Positions 25,237 through 33,346 of a stretch of 43,307 nt of DNA are shown piece after piece. Under the pieces are notes generated by a model that was not told the origin of the DNA, did no database searches, and worked only from the letters and a program-made list of their open reading frames with translations. Every line of letters starts with the position of its first letter. The first letter of the stretch is position 1. The position numbers and the translations under genes are program-made. The stretch comes from Azospirillum melinis (GTDB lineage: Bacteria; Pseudomonadota; Alphaproteobacteria; Azospirillales; Azospirillaceae): positions 1 through 43,307 of the forward strand of contig NZ_WHOS01000062.1 of assembly GCF_013340935.1 (NCBI RefSeq). The letters run 5' to 3'.

Positions 25237-27012
25237 ATGTGCGGTGTGAGTGGCGAGATTCGTTTCAAATCCGGCGAGGCGGCGAGCACGGCCGCCGTCC
25301 AGGCCATGTGCGACCGGCTGGCGCCGCGCGGTCCGGACGGCCACGGCCTGTTCGCCCATGGGCGCGTCGCCTTCGGCCATCGCCGGCTGAAGATCATCGA
25401 CCTCAGCGAGGCATCGCAGCAGCCGATGGTCGATTCCGCGCTGGGCCTCGCCATCGTCTTCAACGGCTGCATCTACAACCACCGGGAGCTGCGCGAGGAA
25501 CTGACCGGGCTTGGCTACAGCTTTTTCTCCGGCGGCGACACCGAGGTTCTGATCAAGGCCTATCACGCCTGGGGGCCGGATTTCGTCAAGCGCATGAACG
25601 GCATGTTCGCCTTCGCCATCCACGAGCGCGACAGCGGCCGGGTGGTGCTGGGCCGCGACCGGCTGGGCATCAAGCCGCTCTATCTGGCCGACATTCCCGG
25701 CGGCCTGCGCTTCGCCTCCTCCCTGCCCGCCCTGGTGGCGTCGGGTGGGATCGACACCGACGTCGATCCGGTGGCGCTGCACCATTACATGAGCTTCCAC
25801 GCCGTCGTCCCGGCGCCCTACACCATCCTGAAGGGCGTGCGGAAGCTGCCGCCCGCCACCGTTCTGGTGGTCGAGCCGGACGGCACGCGGCGCGAACACA
25901 CCTACTGGTCGCTGACCTTCGGACCGCAGGCCGGCGACGAGCGCCGCGACTTCGCCGAATGGCGCGAGCTGGTGCTGGAGACGCTGACCCGCGCGGTGCG
26001 CCGCCGGCTGGTCGCCGATGTGCCGGTGGGCGTGCTGCTGTCGGGCGGGCTGGACAGCTCGCTGATCACCGCGCTCTTGGCCGAGAACGGGCAGAGCGGG
26101 CTGAAGACCTTCTCCATCGGCTTCGAGACGGTGGGCGACGAGCGCGGCGACGAGTTCCAGTATTCCGACATCGTCGCCAGGCATTTCGGCACCGACCACC
26201 ACCGCCTGTTCGTCGACAGCGCCCGTGCCCTGCCGGAACTGACCGACTGCGTGCGTGCGATGTCGGAGCCGATGGTCAGCCACGACAACATCGGCTTCTT
26301 CCTGCTGTCGCAGGAGGTGGCGAAGCAGGTGAAGGTGGTGCAGTCGGGCCAGGGCGCCGACGAGGTGTTCGGCGGCTATCACTGGTATCCGCCGCTGCTG
26401 GAAAGCAGCGATGCCGTCGGCGATTACGCCCGCGTCTTCTTCGACCGCGACCATGCCGAGATGGCCGAGGCGCTGGACCCCAGGTTCATCGGCGAGGATC
26501 ATTCCCGCCGCTGGCTGGAGCAGCGCTTCGCCATGCCGGGCGCCGAGCGGCCGGTGGACAAGGCGCTGCGGCTCGACACCACGGTGATGCTGGTCGACGA
26601 TCCGGTGAAGCGGGTCGACAACATGACGATGGCCGCCGGGCTGGAAGCGCGCGTGCCCTTCCTCGATCATGAGCTGGTGGAGCTGGCCGCCCGCATCCCG
26701 GCGGAGATGAAGCTGCCGGACGGCGGCAAGTATGTGCTGAAGGAAGCGGCGCGGCGGGTGGTGCCGGCGGCGGTGATCGACCGGCCGAAGGGCTATTTCC
26801 CGGTCCCGGCGCTGAAATACCTGCGCGGACCCTTCCTGGAGCGGGTGCGCGACGTGCTGAACGCTCCGTCGGCGCGCGAACGCGGGCTGTTCCGCCGCGA
26901 CTATCTCGACCGGCTGCTGGCCGATCCGGAACGCCACATCACGCCGCTCAGGGGATCGAAGCTGTGGCAGGTCGCCCTGCTGGAATTCTGGTTCCAGGAA
27001 CAGGGCCTGTAA
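25237..27012 (+). CDS. asnO: N-acetylglutaminylglutamine amidotransferase (asparagine-synthase family)
   Basis: Amidates the dipeptide precursor to form the osmoprotectant N-acetylglutaminylglutamine amide (NAGGN). The 591-residue protein has an N-terminal class-II glutaminase domain with nucleophile C2 (MCGVSGE) plus RGPDGHG and FNGCIYNHRELR. An asparagine-synthetase domain follows, with the PP-loop SGGLDSS at residues 269-275. It resembles TIGR03104, the amidotransferase of the NAGGN trio. The next two genes complete the known trio in the known order. Plain asparagine synthetase AsnB is the alternative, made unlikely by the neighbours. Confidence 0.92.
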   Translation: MCGVSGEIRFKSGEAASTAAVQAMCDRLAPRGPDGHGLFAHGRVAFGHRRLKIIDLSEASQQPMVDSALGLAIVFNGCIYNHRELREELTGLGYSFFSGGDTEVLIKAYHAWGPDFVKRMNGMFAFAIHERDSGRVVLGRDRLGIKPLYLADIPGGLRFASSLPALVASGGIDTDVDPVALHHYMSFHAVVPAPYTILKGVRKLPPATVLVVEPDGTRREHTYWSLTFGPQAGDERRDFAEWRELVLETLTRAVRRRLVADVPVGVLLSGGLDSSLITALLAENGQSGLKTFSIGFETVGDERGDEFQYSDIVARHFGTDHHRLFVDSARALPELTDCVRAMSEPMVSHDNIGFFLLSQEVAKQVKVVQSGQGADEVFGGYHWYPPLLESSDAVGDYARVFFDRDHAEMAEALDPRFIGEDHSRRWLEQRFAMPGAERPVDKALRLDTTVMLVDDPVKRVDNMTMAAGLEARVPFLDHELVELAARIPAEMKLPDGGKYVLKEAARRVVPAAVIDRPKGYFPVPALKYLRGPFLERVRDVLNAPSARERGLFRRDYLDRLLADPERHITPLRGSKLWQVALLEFWFQEQGL

Positions 27013-27124
27013 GCAGGCGACTCAAAACGACAGACGCTCCGCCGGGGCATTCGGGCGCGGGACCGATCCGCATCCCCGGATGTTGCCAATGCGCGGAGCC
27101 GCATCCGACGACCAGGGGGATTCC

Positions 27125-28885
27125 ATGAGCTACGCCCGCGTGAAACCGCACCGGCTGGAACGCGCCGCCAGCGCCACCCTGCGCCACACCCGCCGCTACA
27201 CCGGCCGGCCGCCGGCCGGAGAGACCGGGGCCGACGCGCCGCGCGCCGACGTGACGGTCGATTGCGGCTGGGGACGGCTGATCTTCGCCCACACCTTCGA
27301 CGATCTCGACCGCATGATCGACACGCTGCGACAGGAGGCACCGGGCACCCGCGACATCGTCTTCTATCTGCAGGACCCGCATGTCGCCCTGTCGCGCGCA
27401 CCGCAGGAGTTGTTCCTCGACCCCTCCCACACCTTCCGCCTGTGGCTGACCGACTACCGGCCGTCGCGGCGCCGGCCCAAGGGCTACAGCGTCCGCCGGC
27501 TGCGCACGCGCGAGGATGCCGAGGGGGTGCAGCGCATCTATGCCCGGCGGCGGATGGTGCCGGTCTCCTCCTCCTTCCTGGTGGCGTCGCGCAACAGCCG
27601 GGTGCTGACCCATTTCGTCGCCTGCGACGATTCCACCGGTGAGATCATCGGCTCGGTTACGGCGGTGGACCATGCCCATGCCTATGGCGACCCGGAGAAT
27701 GGCAGCTCGCTCTGGTGCCTGGCGGTCGATCCGCAGGCCTCCTTTCCGGGGATCGGCGAGACACTGGTCCGCACGGTGGCGGAGCATGTGCAGGCGCGCG
27801 GCCGCGCCTTCCTCGATCTGTCGGTCCTGCACGACAACGAGACCGCCATCGGGCTCTATGAGAAGCTGAATTTCCGCCGGATTCCGGCCTTCGCCCTGAA
27901 GACCAAGAACCCGATCAACGAGCGGCTGTTCACCGGCCCGCAGCCGGGCGAGCAGCTGAACCCCTATGCCACCATCATCGTCAACGAGGCGCGGCGGCGC
28001 GGCATCGGCGTCGATGTGCTGGATGCCGAGGCCGGCTATTTCTGCCTGACCTGGGGCGGACGTAGCGTGGTGTGCCGGGAGTCGCTGAGCGAGCTGACCA
28101 GCGCCGTCGCGATGAGCCGTTGCGACGACAAGGCGGTGACGCGGCGCGTTCTGGAGCGCGCCAGCCTGAAGGTGCCAGCCCAGACGGTGGCGGGGGAGCC
28201 GGAGGAGAATGCCGCCTTCCTGGCAACCCATGGCCGCATCGTGGTCAAGCCGGCGCGCGGCGAGCAGGGGCGCGGCATCACGGTGGACGTGCGCGACGCC
28301 GAGACGATGGAGCGCGCCATCGCCTCGGCCCGCCAGCATTGCGACACGGTGCTGCTGGAGCAGTTTTATGAGGGGCAGGATCTGCGGATCATCGTCATCG
28401 ACAAGAAGGTGGTGGCCGCCGCGGTGCGCCGCCCGGCCGAGGTGACCGGCGACGGCAGCCACACGGTGCGCGAGCTGATCGAGGCGCAGAGCCGCCGCCG
28501 CGCCGCCGCCACCGGCGGGGAGAGCCACATCCCGATGGACGCCGAGACCGACCGCTGCCTCGCCGCCGCCGGCAAGAGCCTGGACGACGTGCTGGCGGCC
28601 GGCGAGGTGCTGCCGGTGCGCAAGACGGCGAACCTGCACACCGGCGGCACCATCCACGATGTGACCGACAGCCTGCACCCGGAACTGGTGGAGGTGGCGA
28701 CGGTCGCCGCCCGCGCGCTGGACATCCCGGTGGCGGGCTTCGACCTGCTGGTCGAGGCGCCGGACCGGCCGGGCCATGTCTTCATCGAGGCGAACGAGCG
28801 TCCGGGCCTCGCCAACCACGAACCCCAGCCGACGGCGGAACGCTTCGTCGATCTGCTGTTCCCGCAGACGCGGGGGGTGCTGTGA
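27125..28885 (+). CDS. ngg: N-acetylglutaminylglutamine synthetase (GNAT plus ATP-grasp)
   Basis: A 586-residue two-domain enzyme making N-acetylglutaminylglutamine. A GNAT acetyltransferase domain at about 120-270 includes RRLRTREDAEGVQRIYARR, CLAVDPQASFPGIGETLVR and the LYEKLNFRRIP end motif. The C-terminal ATP-grasp domain at about 300-585 includes RIVVKPARGEQGRGITVDV, VLLEQFYEGQDLRIIVID and FIEANERPG. The ATG at 27125 (MSYARVK) follows an AGGGGGA site; an upstream in-frame ATG at 27080 would add 15 residues without a clear site. The fold pair resembles TIGR03103 and the Pseudomonas/Sinorhizobium Ngg proteins. Confidence 0.92.
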   Translation: MSYARVKPHRLERAASATLRHTRRYTGRPPAGETGADAPRADVTVDCGWGRLIFAHTFDDLDRMIDTLRQEAPGTRDIVFYLQDPHVALSRAPQELFLDPSHTFRLWLTDYRPSRRRPKGYSVRRLRTREDAEGVQRIYARRRMVPVSSSFLVASRNSRVLTHFVACDDSTGEIIGSVTAVDHAHAYGDPENGSSLWCLAVDPQASFPGIGETLVRTVAEHVQARGRAFLDLSVLHDNETAIGLYEKLNFRRIPAFALKTKNPINERLFTGPQPGEQLNPYATIIVNEARRRGIGVDVLDAEAGYFCLTWGGRSVVCRESLSELTSAVAMSRCDDKAVTRRVLERASLKVPAQTVAGEPEENAAFLATHGRIVVKPARGEQGRGITVDVRDAETMERAIASARQHCDTVLLEQFYEGQDLRIIVIDKKVVAAAVRRPAEVTGDGSHTVRELIEAQSRRRAAATGGESHIPMDAETDRCLAAAGKSLDDVLAAGEVLPVRKTANLHTGGTIHDVTDSLHPELVEVATVAARALDIPVAGFDLLVEAPDRPGHVFIEANERPGLANHEPQPTAERFVDLLFPQTRGVL

Positions 28886-28930
28886 GGCCGGCACCCGCCA
28901 TGCCACCATCCTGAGGAGGAAAATCCGACC

Positions 28931-29989
28931 ATGGCCGTGCCGCTGCCCATCGACATGGGGTATGTCACCGATATCCTGTACCGGCTGCTGACCACACCGA
29001 GCCCGACCGGCTACACGGCCGACGTGGTGCGGCTGTGCTGCGCCGAGCTGGAGCGGATGGGCATCCCCTATGAGCTGACGCGGCGCGGCGCCATCCGGGC
29101 CGACCTGAAGGGAGTGCGCTCAACGCCCGACCGGGCGCTGGTCGCCCATGTCGACACGCTGGGCGCCCAGGTGAAGATGCTGAAGGACAATGGCCGGATG
29201 GAGCTGGTGCCCATCGGCCACTGGTCGTCGCGCTTTGCCGAGGGGGCGCGCTGCACCGTGCTGACCGACCGCGGCCCCTGGCGCGGCACTATCCTGCCGC
29301 TGAAGGCGTCGGGCCACACCTTCAACAAGGAGGTCGACAGCCAGCCGGTCACCTGGCAGCAGGTGGAGCTGCGCGTCGACGCCCCGGTCGCCAACCGGCG
29401 CGATCTGGAGGAGCGCGGCTTCAACATCGGCGACATCGTGTCGATCGACCCGCAGCCGGAATTCCTGGAGAACGGCTACATCGTCTCGCGCCATCTCGAC
29501 GACAAGGCCGGGGTGGCGGTGATGCTGGGCGCGGCCAAGGCGGTGGTCGATGCCGGGGCCGCCCTGCCCGTCGATTGCCACCTGCTGTTCACGATCTCCG
29601 AGGAGGTCGGGTCCGGCGCCTCGTCCATCCTGCATCAGGACGTGGCGGAGATGGTGACCATCGACAACGGCACCACCGCCCCCGGCCAGAACAGCAGCGA
29701 ATATGGCGTCACCATCGCCATGGCCGACAGCACCGGCCCCTTCGACATGGCGCTGACCCATTCGCTGATCGCGCTGTGCCAGGCGCAGAACATCCCGCAC
29801 CAGCGCGACGTCTTCCGCTATTACCGCTGCGACAGCGCGTCGGCCATCGAGGCCGGCAACGACATCCGCACGGCGCTGGTCTGCTTCGGCATCGACGCCT
29901 CCCACGGCTACGAGCGCATCCACGCCGACGCGCTGGAAAGCCTGGTGCGGCTGCTGGTGCTGTACCTGCAAAGCCCGCCCAGGGATTGA
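28931..29989 (+). CDS. NAGGN-associated M42-family metallopeptidase
   Basis: Third member of the osmoprotectant trio (TIGR03106-like), 352 residues. The metal ligands of the M42 co-catalytic zinc site are visible: H in VAHVDTLG, D in SRHLDDKAGVAV, the EE of TISEEVGSG, D of TIDNGTTAPG and H of DASHGYERIH. It is cytoplasmic. Its role in NAGGN metabolism is not settled; hydrolysis or recycling of the dipeptide is the natural guess. GAGGA precedes the ATG, and it follows ngg by 45 bp. The stop lies within a short tandem duplication. Confidence 0.88.
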   Translation: MAVPLPIDMGYVTDILYRLLTTPSPTGYTADVVRLCCAELERMGIPYELTRRGAIRADLKGVRSTPDRALVAHVDTLGAQVKMLKDNGRMELVPIGHWSSRFAEGARCTVLTDRGPWRGTILPLKASGHTFNKEVDSQPVTWQQVELRVDAPVANRRDLEERGFNIGDIVSIDPQPEFLENGYIVSRHLDDKAGVAVMLGAAKAVVDAGAALPVDCHLLFTISEEVGSGASSILHQDVAEMVTIDNGTTAPGQNSSEYGVTIAMADSTGPFDMALTHSLIALCQAQNIPHQRDVFRYYRCDSASAIEAGNDIRTALVCFGIDASHGYERIHADALESLVRLLVLYLQSPPRD

Positions 29990-30010
29990 GGGGGGCGGGA
30001 TTGAGGGGGC
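29982..30010. repeat. 15-bp-period tandem duplication at the end of the NAGGN operon
   Basis: GGGATTGAGGGGG(G)GC occurs at 29982-29996 and 29997-30010. The first copy contains the stop codon of the peptidase gene. The second supplies the TTGAGG -35-like box used in the promoter proposed for the MNT-HEPN pair. Confidence 0.75.
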
Positions 30011-30046
30011 GGTATCGGCCTGTTAGACTGAACTCTCTCCAGAGAG
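30001..30046 (+). promoter_or_regulatory. candidate promoter and operator of the MNT-HEPN pair
   Basis: TTGAGG (30001-30006) and TAGACT (30024-30029) are 17 bases apart. They are followed by a perfect inverted repeat CTCTC-TCCA-GAGAG (30033-30046) that overlaps the ribosome-binding site, 7 bases before the ATG. Such a palindrome could be an autoregulatory operator or an RNA hairpin limiting translation. Confidence 0.45.
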
Positions 30047-30052
30047 GACGAT

Positions 30053-30400
30053 ATGGCGGGCGCCGAAAGACAAGACCATCTTCGCGCACCGGAAGTACCG
30101 GATGAACTGCTTCGTCCGGTCATTGCCCATTTCCAGCCGCGGAAAGTGATCCTGTTCGGATCCCAGGCAAGGGGCGATGCCGGGAAAGACAGCGACTATG
30201 ACCTGTTCGTGATCGTCGAAGACGACACGCCGCCGGAACGGCTTTCCTGGCGGAGCAAGTACGAAGCCCGCAAGACCTATCATCGGGCGGTCGACATCGT
30301 CGCCTGCCGTGCCTCGGTCTTCGAACGGAAGCGCGGCGTGGCCGGCTCGCTTTCCCACATCGCCGACCGCGAAGGGGTTGTCGTCTATGAGCGACAATGA
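30053..30400 (+). CDS. MNT-type nucleotidyltransferase (antitoxin-like)
   Basis: A 115-residue minimal nucleotidyltransferase. The GSxxxG motif is FGSQARGD, the metal-binding pair is in DSDYDLFV and the third acid in VDIVAC, so it looks catalytically intact. In MNT-HEPN systems this partner can inactivate the HEPN protein by adding AMP. It overlaps the HEPN gene by 14 bp. Base composition is visibly less GC-rich than its neighbours, a sign of acquisition. It is distinct from the larger nucleotidyltransferase at 8815. Confidence 0.85.
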   Translation: MAGAERQDHLRAPEVPDELLRPVIAHFQPRKVILFGSQARGDAGKDSDYDLFVIVEDDTPPERLSWRSKYEARKTYHRAVDIVACRASVFERKRGVAGSLSHIADREGVVVYERQ

Positions 30401-30794
30401 CCGTTCGGCGAGTCTGGAAGAGGCCCGCCGCTGGTGGAAGGTGGCCGCGGAGGATCGGCGGGTCGCGCAGGCCTGCCTCGCTATGGATCCACCCTCACCG
30501 GGGAACGCCGCCTATCACTGCCAACAGGCTGCCGAGAAGATCATGAAGGGCTTGCTCGTGTCGGCTGGCCTGGGATTCCGTAAAGTCCACGATCTCGATG
30601 AATTGGCCTCGGTCGCCGCTCCACTCTATCCGGAGCTTGCGGACGATCTCGACCGATGCCGCCCCTTCACCTCGTGGGCGACGGAATATCGCTATCCGCC
30701 TGAGGACGAATCGCCGCCGCCTTCACCAGACGCGATTTCCGACGCGCTGGCTGTCCTGGAACGGCTGCTTGCCGCAGCGGGTCGCCTGACCTGA
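30387..30794 (+). CDS. HEPN-domain protein (possible toxin partner)
   Basis: A 135-residue all-helical HEPN protein: ARRWWKVAAEDRRVAQACL, the diagnostic AYHCQQAAEKIMKGLL, RKVHDLDELA and PFTSWATEYRYPP. Toxic HepT proteins carry R-x4-6-H. Here the conserved pair is R-x2-H (RKVHDL), as in the other large HEPN subgroup, so RNase activity is uncertain. The ATG at 30387 lies inside the MNT gene, so translation is coupled. Its stop is only 27 bp from the end of the convergent kinase gene, with no terminator between. Confidence 0.8.
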   Translation: MSDNDRSASLEEARRWWKVAAEDRRVAQACLAMDPPSPGNAAYHCQQAAEKIMKGLLVSAGLGFRKVHDLDELASVAAPLYPELADDLDRCRPFTSWATEYRYPPEDESPPPSPDAISDALAVLERLLAAAGRLT

Positions 30795-30821
30795 GCACGC
30801 AGCAGGGTTGAGCTTAGCGGA

Positions 30822-32558
30822 TCAGCAGCCCGCCGTTCCGTCCCGCCGCACCTCTTCCAGCACGCGGCGCAGGTCGCCGGGGTGCAGCGGCTTGTGCAGG
30901 AAGGCGCAGCCGCGGCGCTGGCCTTCCAGCAGGGATTCGGGCGCGGTCTCGCCAGTGAGGACCACAGCCGGGATCTCGGTCTTGAACAGCTTCCGGACGC
31001 GGTCGATCACGTCGAAGCCGGACACCTTTCCCGGCAGGCGCAGGTCGGTCAGAATGGCGTCGGGCGGTCCCTCCAGCCCGTCGACCGCGGCGAACACCTC
31101 GCGCATGTTGGACGCCGAGACGAAGGCGCAGCCCCAGCTTTCCAAGGTCAGCAGCAGGCCGGACAGCACCATGCTGTCGTCGTCCACCACCAGGATGCGC
31201 ATGCCGTCCAGCGGCACGGCGGCCGCACCCTGGCCGGTTGCAGATGCCGCGGCCGGGGCGTCAACGGGCGCCTCTTCCGCCTCCAGCCGCTCGACGGTGA
31301 CGGCGAAGACCGAGCCGCGGCCCGAGCGCGACTGCACGTCGATGGGGGCATGCAGCAGGACCGACAGGCGCCGGACGATGGCGAGGCCGAGGCCGAGGCC
31401 GCGGGTGGGATCGCGCGCCGGGTTGGTCAGCTGGTGGAACTCGTCGAAGATGACGTCCAGCTTGTCCTGGGGGATGCCGAAGCCGGTGTCCCACACCTCG
31501 ATGCGCCAGCGGCCGTCGCGCTTGCGCAGGCCGAGCAGGATGCCGCCGCGCTGGGTGTAGCGGATGGCGTTGGCCAGCAGGTTGCGGACGATGCGGCCGA
31601 GCAGGATAGGGTCGCTGCGGGTCACCGCCCGGCAGGGCAGATGGACGCGCAGGCGCAGCCCCTTCTCCTCCGCCTGCGGACGGAATTCGTCGGCCAGCGA
31701 TTGCAGCAGCGCGTCGAGCGGCACCGCCTGCAGGTCGGCCTCGACCGTGCCGGCATCCAGCGTCGAGATGTCGAGCAGGGCGTTCAGCAGCTGCTCGCCG
31801 GCCGTCATGGCGTTGGCCAGCATGCCGGCGGTGCGCGACGCCCGGGCGTTGCCCTCCACCTGGTTGGTCAGGGCGTCGAGGAACAGGCGCATCGCCTGGA
31901 AGGGCTGGCGCAGGTCGTGGCTGGCCGAGGCCAGGAAGCGGGAGCGCGCCGCGGTGGTGCGCGCCACCTCCGCCCGCATGGTCTCGGCCATCTGGGCGAT
32001 GGCGCCGTCCAAGGTCGCCGTCGCCAGCACCCCGACGACCCGGCCGTCGACCAGCAGCGGCGTCGCGCGCAGGCCGATCGGCGGTTCGCTGGGCAGCGTC
32101 AACCGGACGCTGTCGGGGGGCGAGGCCGGGCTGTCGGCGGTTCCCTCGCGGTAGAGCGGGCGCAGCGCCTCGGCCACCGCGGTCCAGCCGCCCGGCAGCA
32201 GGTTCGGCCCGCTTTCGTCACGGACGGCGGCACGCGGGCGATTCAGCAGGGTCGCCAGCGCCTCGTTGCAGCGGACGGCGGCCATCTCCGGCCCGCCGAC
32301 CACCAGCATGGTCGGAACCGTCCCGGCCGCGCAGACGCGCCGGGCATTCTCGAGGCACTCGCGATACCGAAGATCGGTCGGGGACATGGGGGTGGCCGAA
32401 GATCGGTGCATCGCGTCGGTGTCTCTTGCGTCGGTGTCTCTGGAGATCGGGGGCTCGTGGATGGGCTGGAGGCTGATCGCCATGGGCACCTGTCGGACCG
32501 TCGGACAGTTTCGTAAAGCCCGCAGAGAATAAACGGACAAGCCGGCTTTCGAAATCAC
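30822..32558 (-). CDS. hybrid sensor histidine kinase with C-terminal receiver
   Basis: A 578-residue cytoplasmic kinase with no membrane segment. A PAS-like domain is at about 70-185 (VPTMLVVGG...GVLATAT). HisKA has H214 in SASHDLRQPFQAM. HATPase_c has LLANAIRYT, VWDTGFGIP and GLGLGLAIV. A receiver is at about 455-575 with acceptor D in AILTDLRLPG and the Lys of FLHKPL. The start is GTG at 32558, just 20 bp after the double-receiver gene; a later ATG at 32483 would remove the first 25 residues. It is last in the chemosensory operon and is a probable output or cross-talk kinase, comparable to CheS3 of Rhodospirillum centenum. Confidence 0.85.
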   Translation of the reverse strand: MISKAGLSVYSLRALRNCPTVRQVPMAISLQPIHEPPISRDTDARDTDAMHRSSATPMSPTDLRYRECLENARRVCAAGTVPTMLVVGGPEMAAVRCNEALATLLNRPRAAVRDESGPNLLPGGWTAVAEALRPLYREGTADSPASPPDSVRLTLPSEPPIGLRATPLLVDGRVVGVLATATLDGAIAQMAETMRAEVARTTAARSRFLASASHDLRQPFQAMRLFLDALTNQVEGNARASRTAGMLANAMTAGEQLLNALLDISTLDAGTVEADLQAVPLDALLQSLADEFRPQAEEKGLRLRVHLPCRAVTRSDPILLGRIVRNLLANAIRYTQRGGILLGLRKRDGRWRIEVWDTGFGIPQDKLDVIFDEFHQLTNPARDPTRGLGLGLAIVRRLSVLLHAPIDVQSRSGRGSVFAVTVERLEAEEAPVDAPAAASATGQGAAAVPLDGMRILVVDDDSMVLSGLLLTLESWGCAFVSASNMREVFAAVDGLEGPPDAILTDLRLPGKVSGFDVIDRVRKLFKTEIPAVVLTGETAPESLLEGQRRGCAFLHKPLHPGDLRRVLEEVRRDGTAGC

Positions 32559-32578
32559 ACGATGGCCCTACTCCCCTC

Positions 32579-33346
32579 CTATGCGGAAGGTGCAACACGC
32601 GGCAAACGGATAAGATGGTCCTCGACGAAGTATTTGCGCCGAAGAAGCGCCATCAGCCTGATCTTGAGGACATCCATCGTCTGTCCCTTTCCAACGAAAT
32701 CGTCGGCTCCTGCGTTCAGGCTGATCATCAGCTGTTCCTCATCGTCCTGGCTGGTCAGGATGACGATTTGGAAGAACAGGCCGCGCTGGCGGCGGAACCT
32801 GTCGAATCTTTCACAGAGCTGGGTGCCGCTGGTGCCCGGCATCACGAGATCCAGGATGACGCAGTCCAAGGCACCGCCGGCCAGCGCCGCCACCGCCTCG
32901 TCGGCGTTGCGGGCGGCGGTGACGGTGCAGCCCTCCTGCTCCAGCTCGGCGCGCAGGAATTCGCGGTAGGTCGCGCTGTCGTCGACGATCAGGATGCGGG
33001 CGCGGCGGAAGATCTCCGGCGCCGTCGGCGGGGCGCTGCGCCGCTCGATCAGCGCGCAGGCGGTCTCCACCACCGCCTTGGGGTCGGAGGGGTCGCTCTC
33101 CCCCGGCCCGCGGCCGAGCACGATGACGGCGGCGTCGGTGCGGGCGCGCAGTTCGGCCAGGCCGGTCGGGCCGGCAAGCTCGCCCTCGACGATCAGCAGA
33201 TCCTGCGGGGTGCCGGCGATCTCCGCCAGGGCGGGTTCGATGCCTTCGACGCAGACGGTCTCCACGCCGCGTTCCTCCAGCAGCAGCTTCAGCAGAAGCC
33301 CCTGCGTCTGGGAACCCATGACTACCAAGGTGCGGGGTCCGTTCAT
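32579..33346 (-). CDS. double-receiver response regulator, first receiver degenerate
   Basis: A 255-residue protein of two receiver domains and no output domain. REC1 (1-105) lacks the acidic pair (VVMGSQ) and has E54 where the phospho-acceptor Asp should be (DLLIVEGELAG), so it cannot be phosphorylated normally. REC2 (about 115-245) is complete: IVDDS, acceptor D166 (VILDLVMPG), T/S in ILTSQDD and Lys in DFVGKGQ. The start codon overlaps the cheB stop. The arrangement matches the two N-terminal receivers reported for CheS3 in R. centenum, but here they are a separate gene. Confidence 0.85.
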   Translation of the reverse strand: MNGPRTLVVMGSQTQGLLLKLLLEERGVETVCVEGIEPALAEIAGTPQDLLIVEGELAGPTGLAELRARTDAAVIVLGRGPGESDPSDPKAVVETACALIERRSAPPTAPEIFRRARILIVDDSATYREFLRAELEQEGCTVTAARNADEAVAALAGGALDCVILDLVMPGTSGTQLCERFDRFRRQRGLFFQIVILTSQDDEEQLMISLNAGADDFVGKGQTMDVLKIRLMALLRRKYFVEDHLIRLPRVAPSA

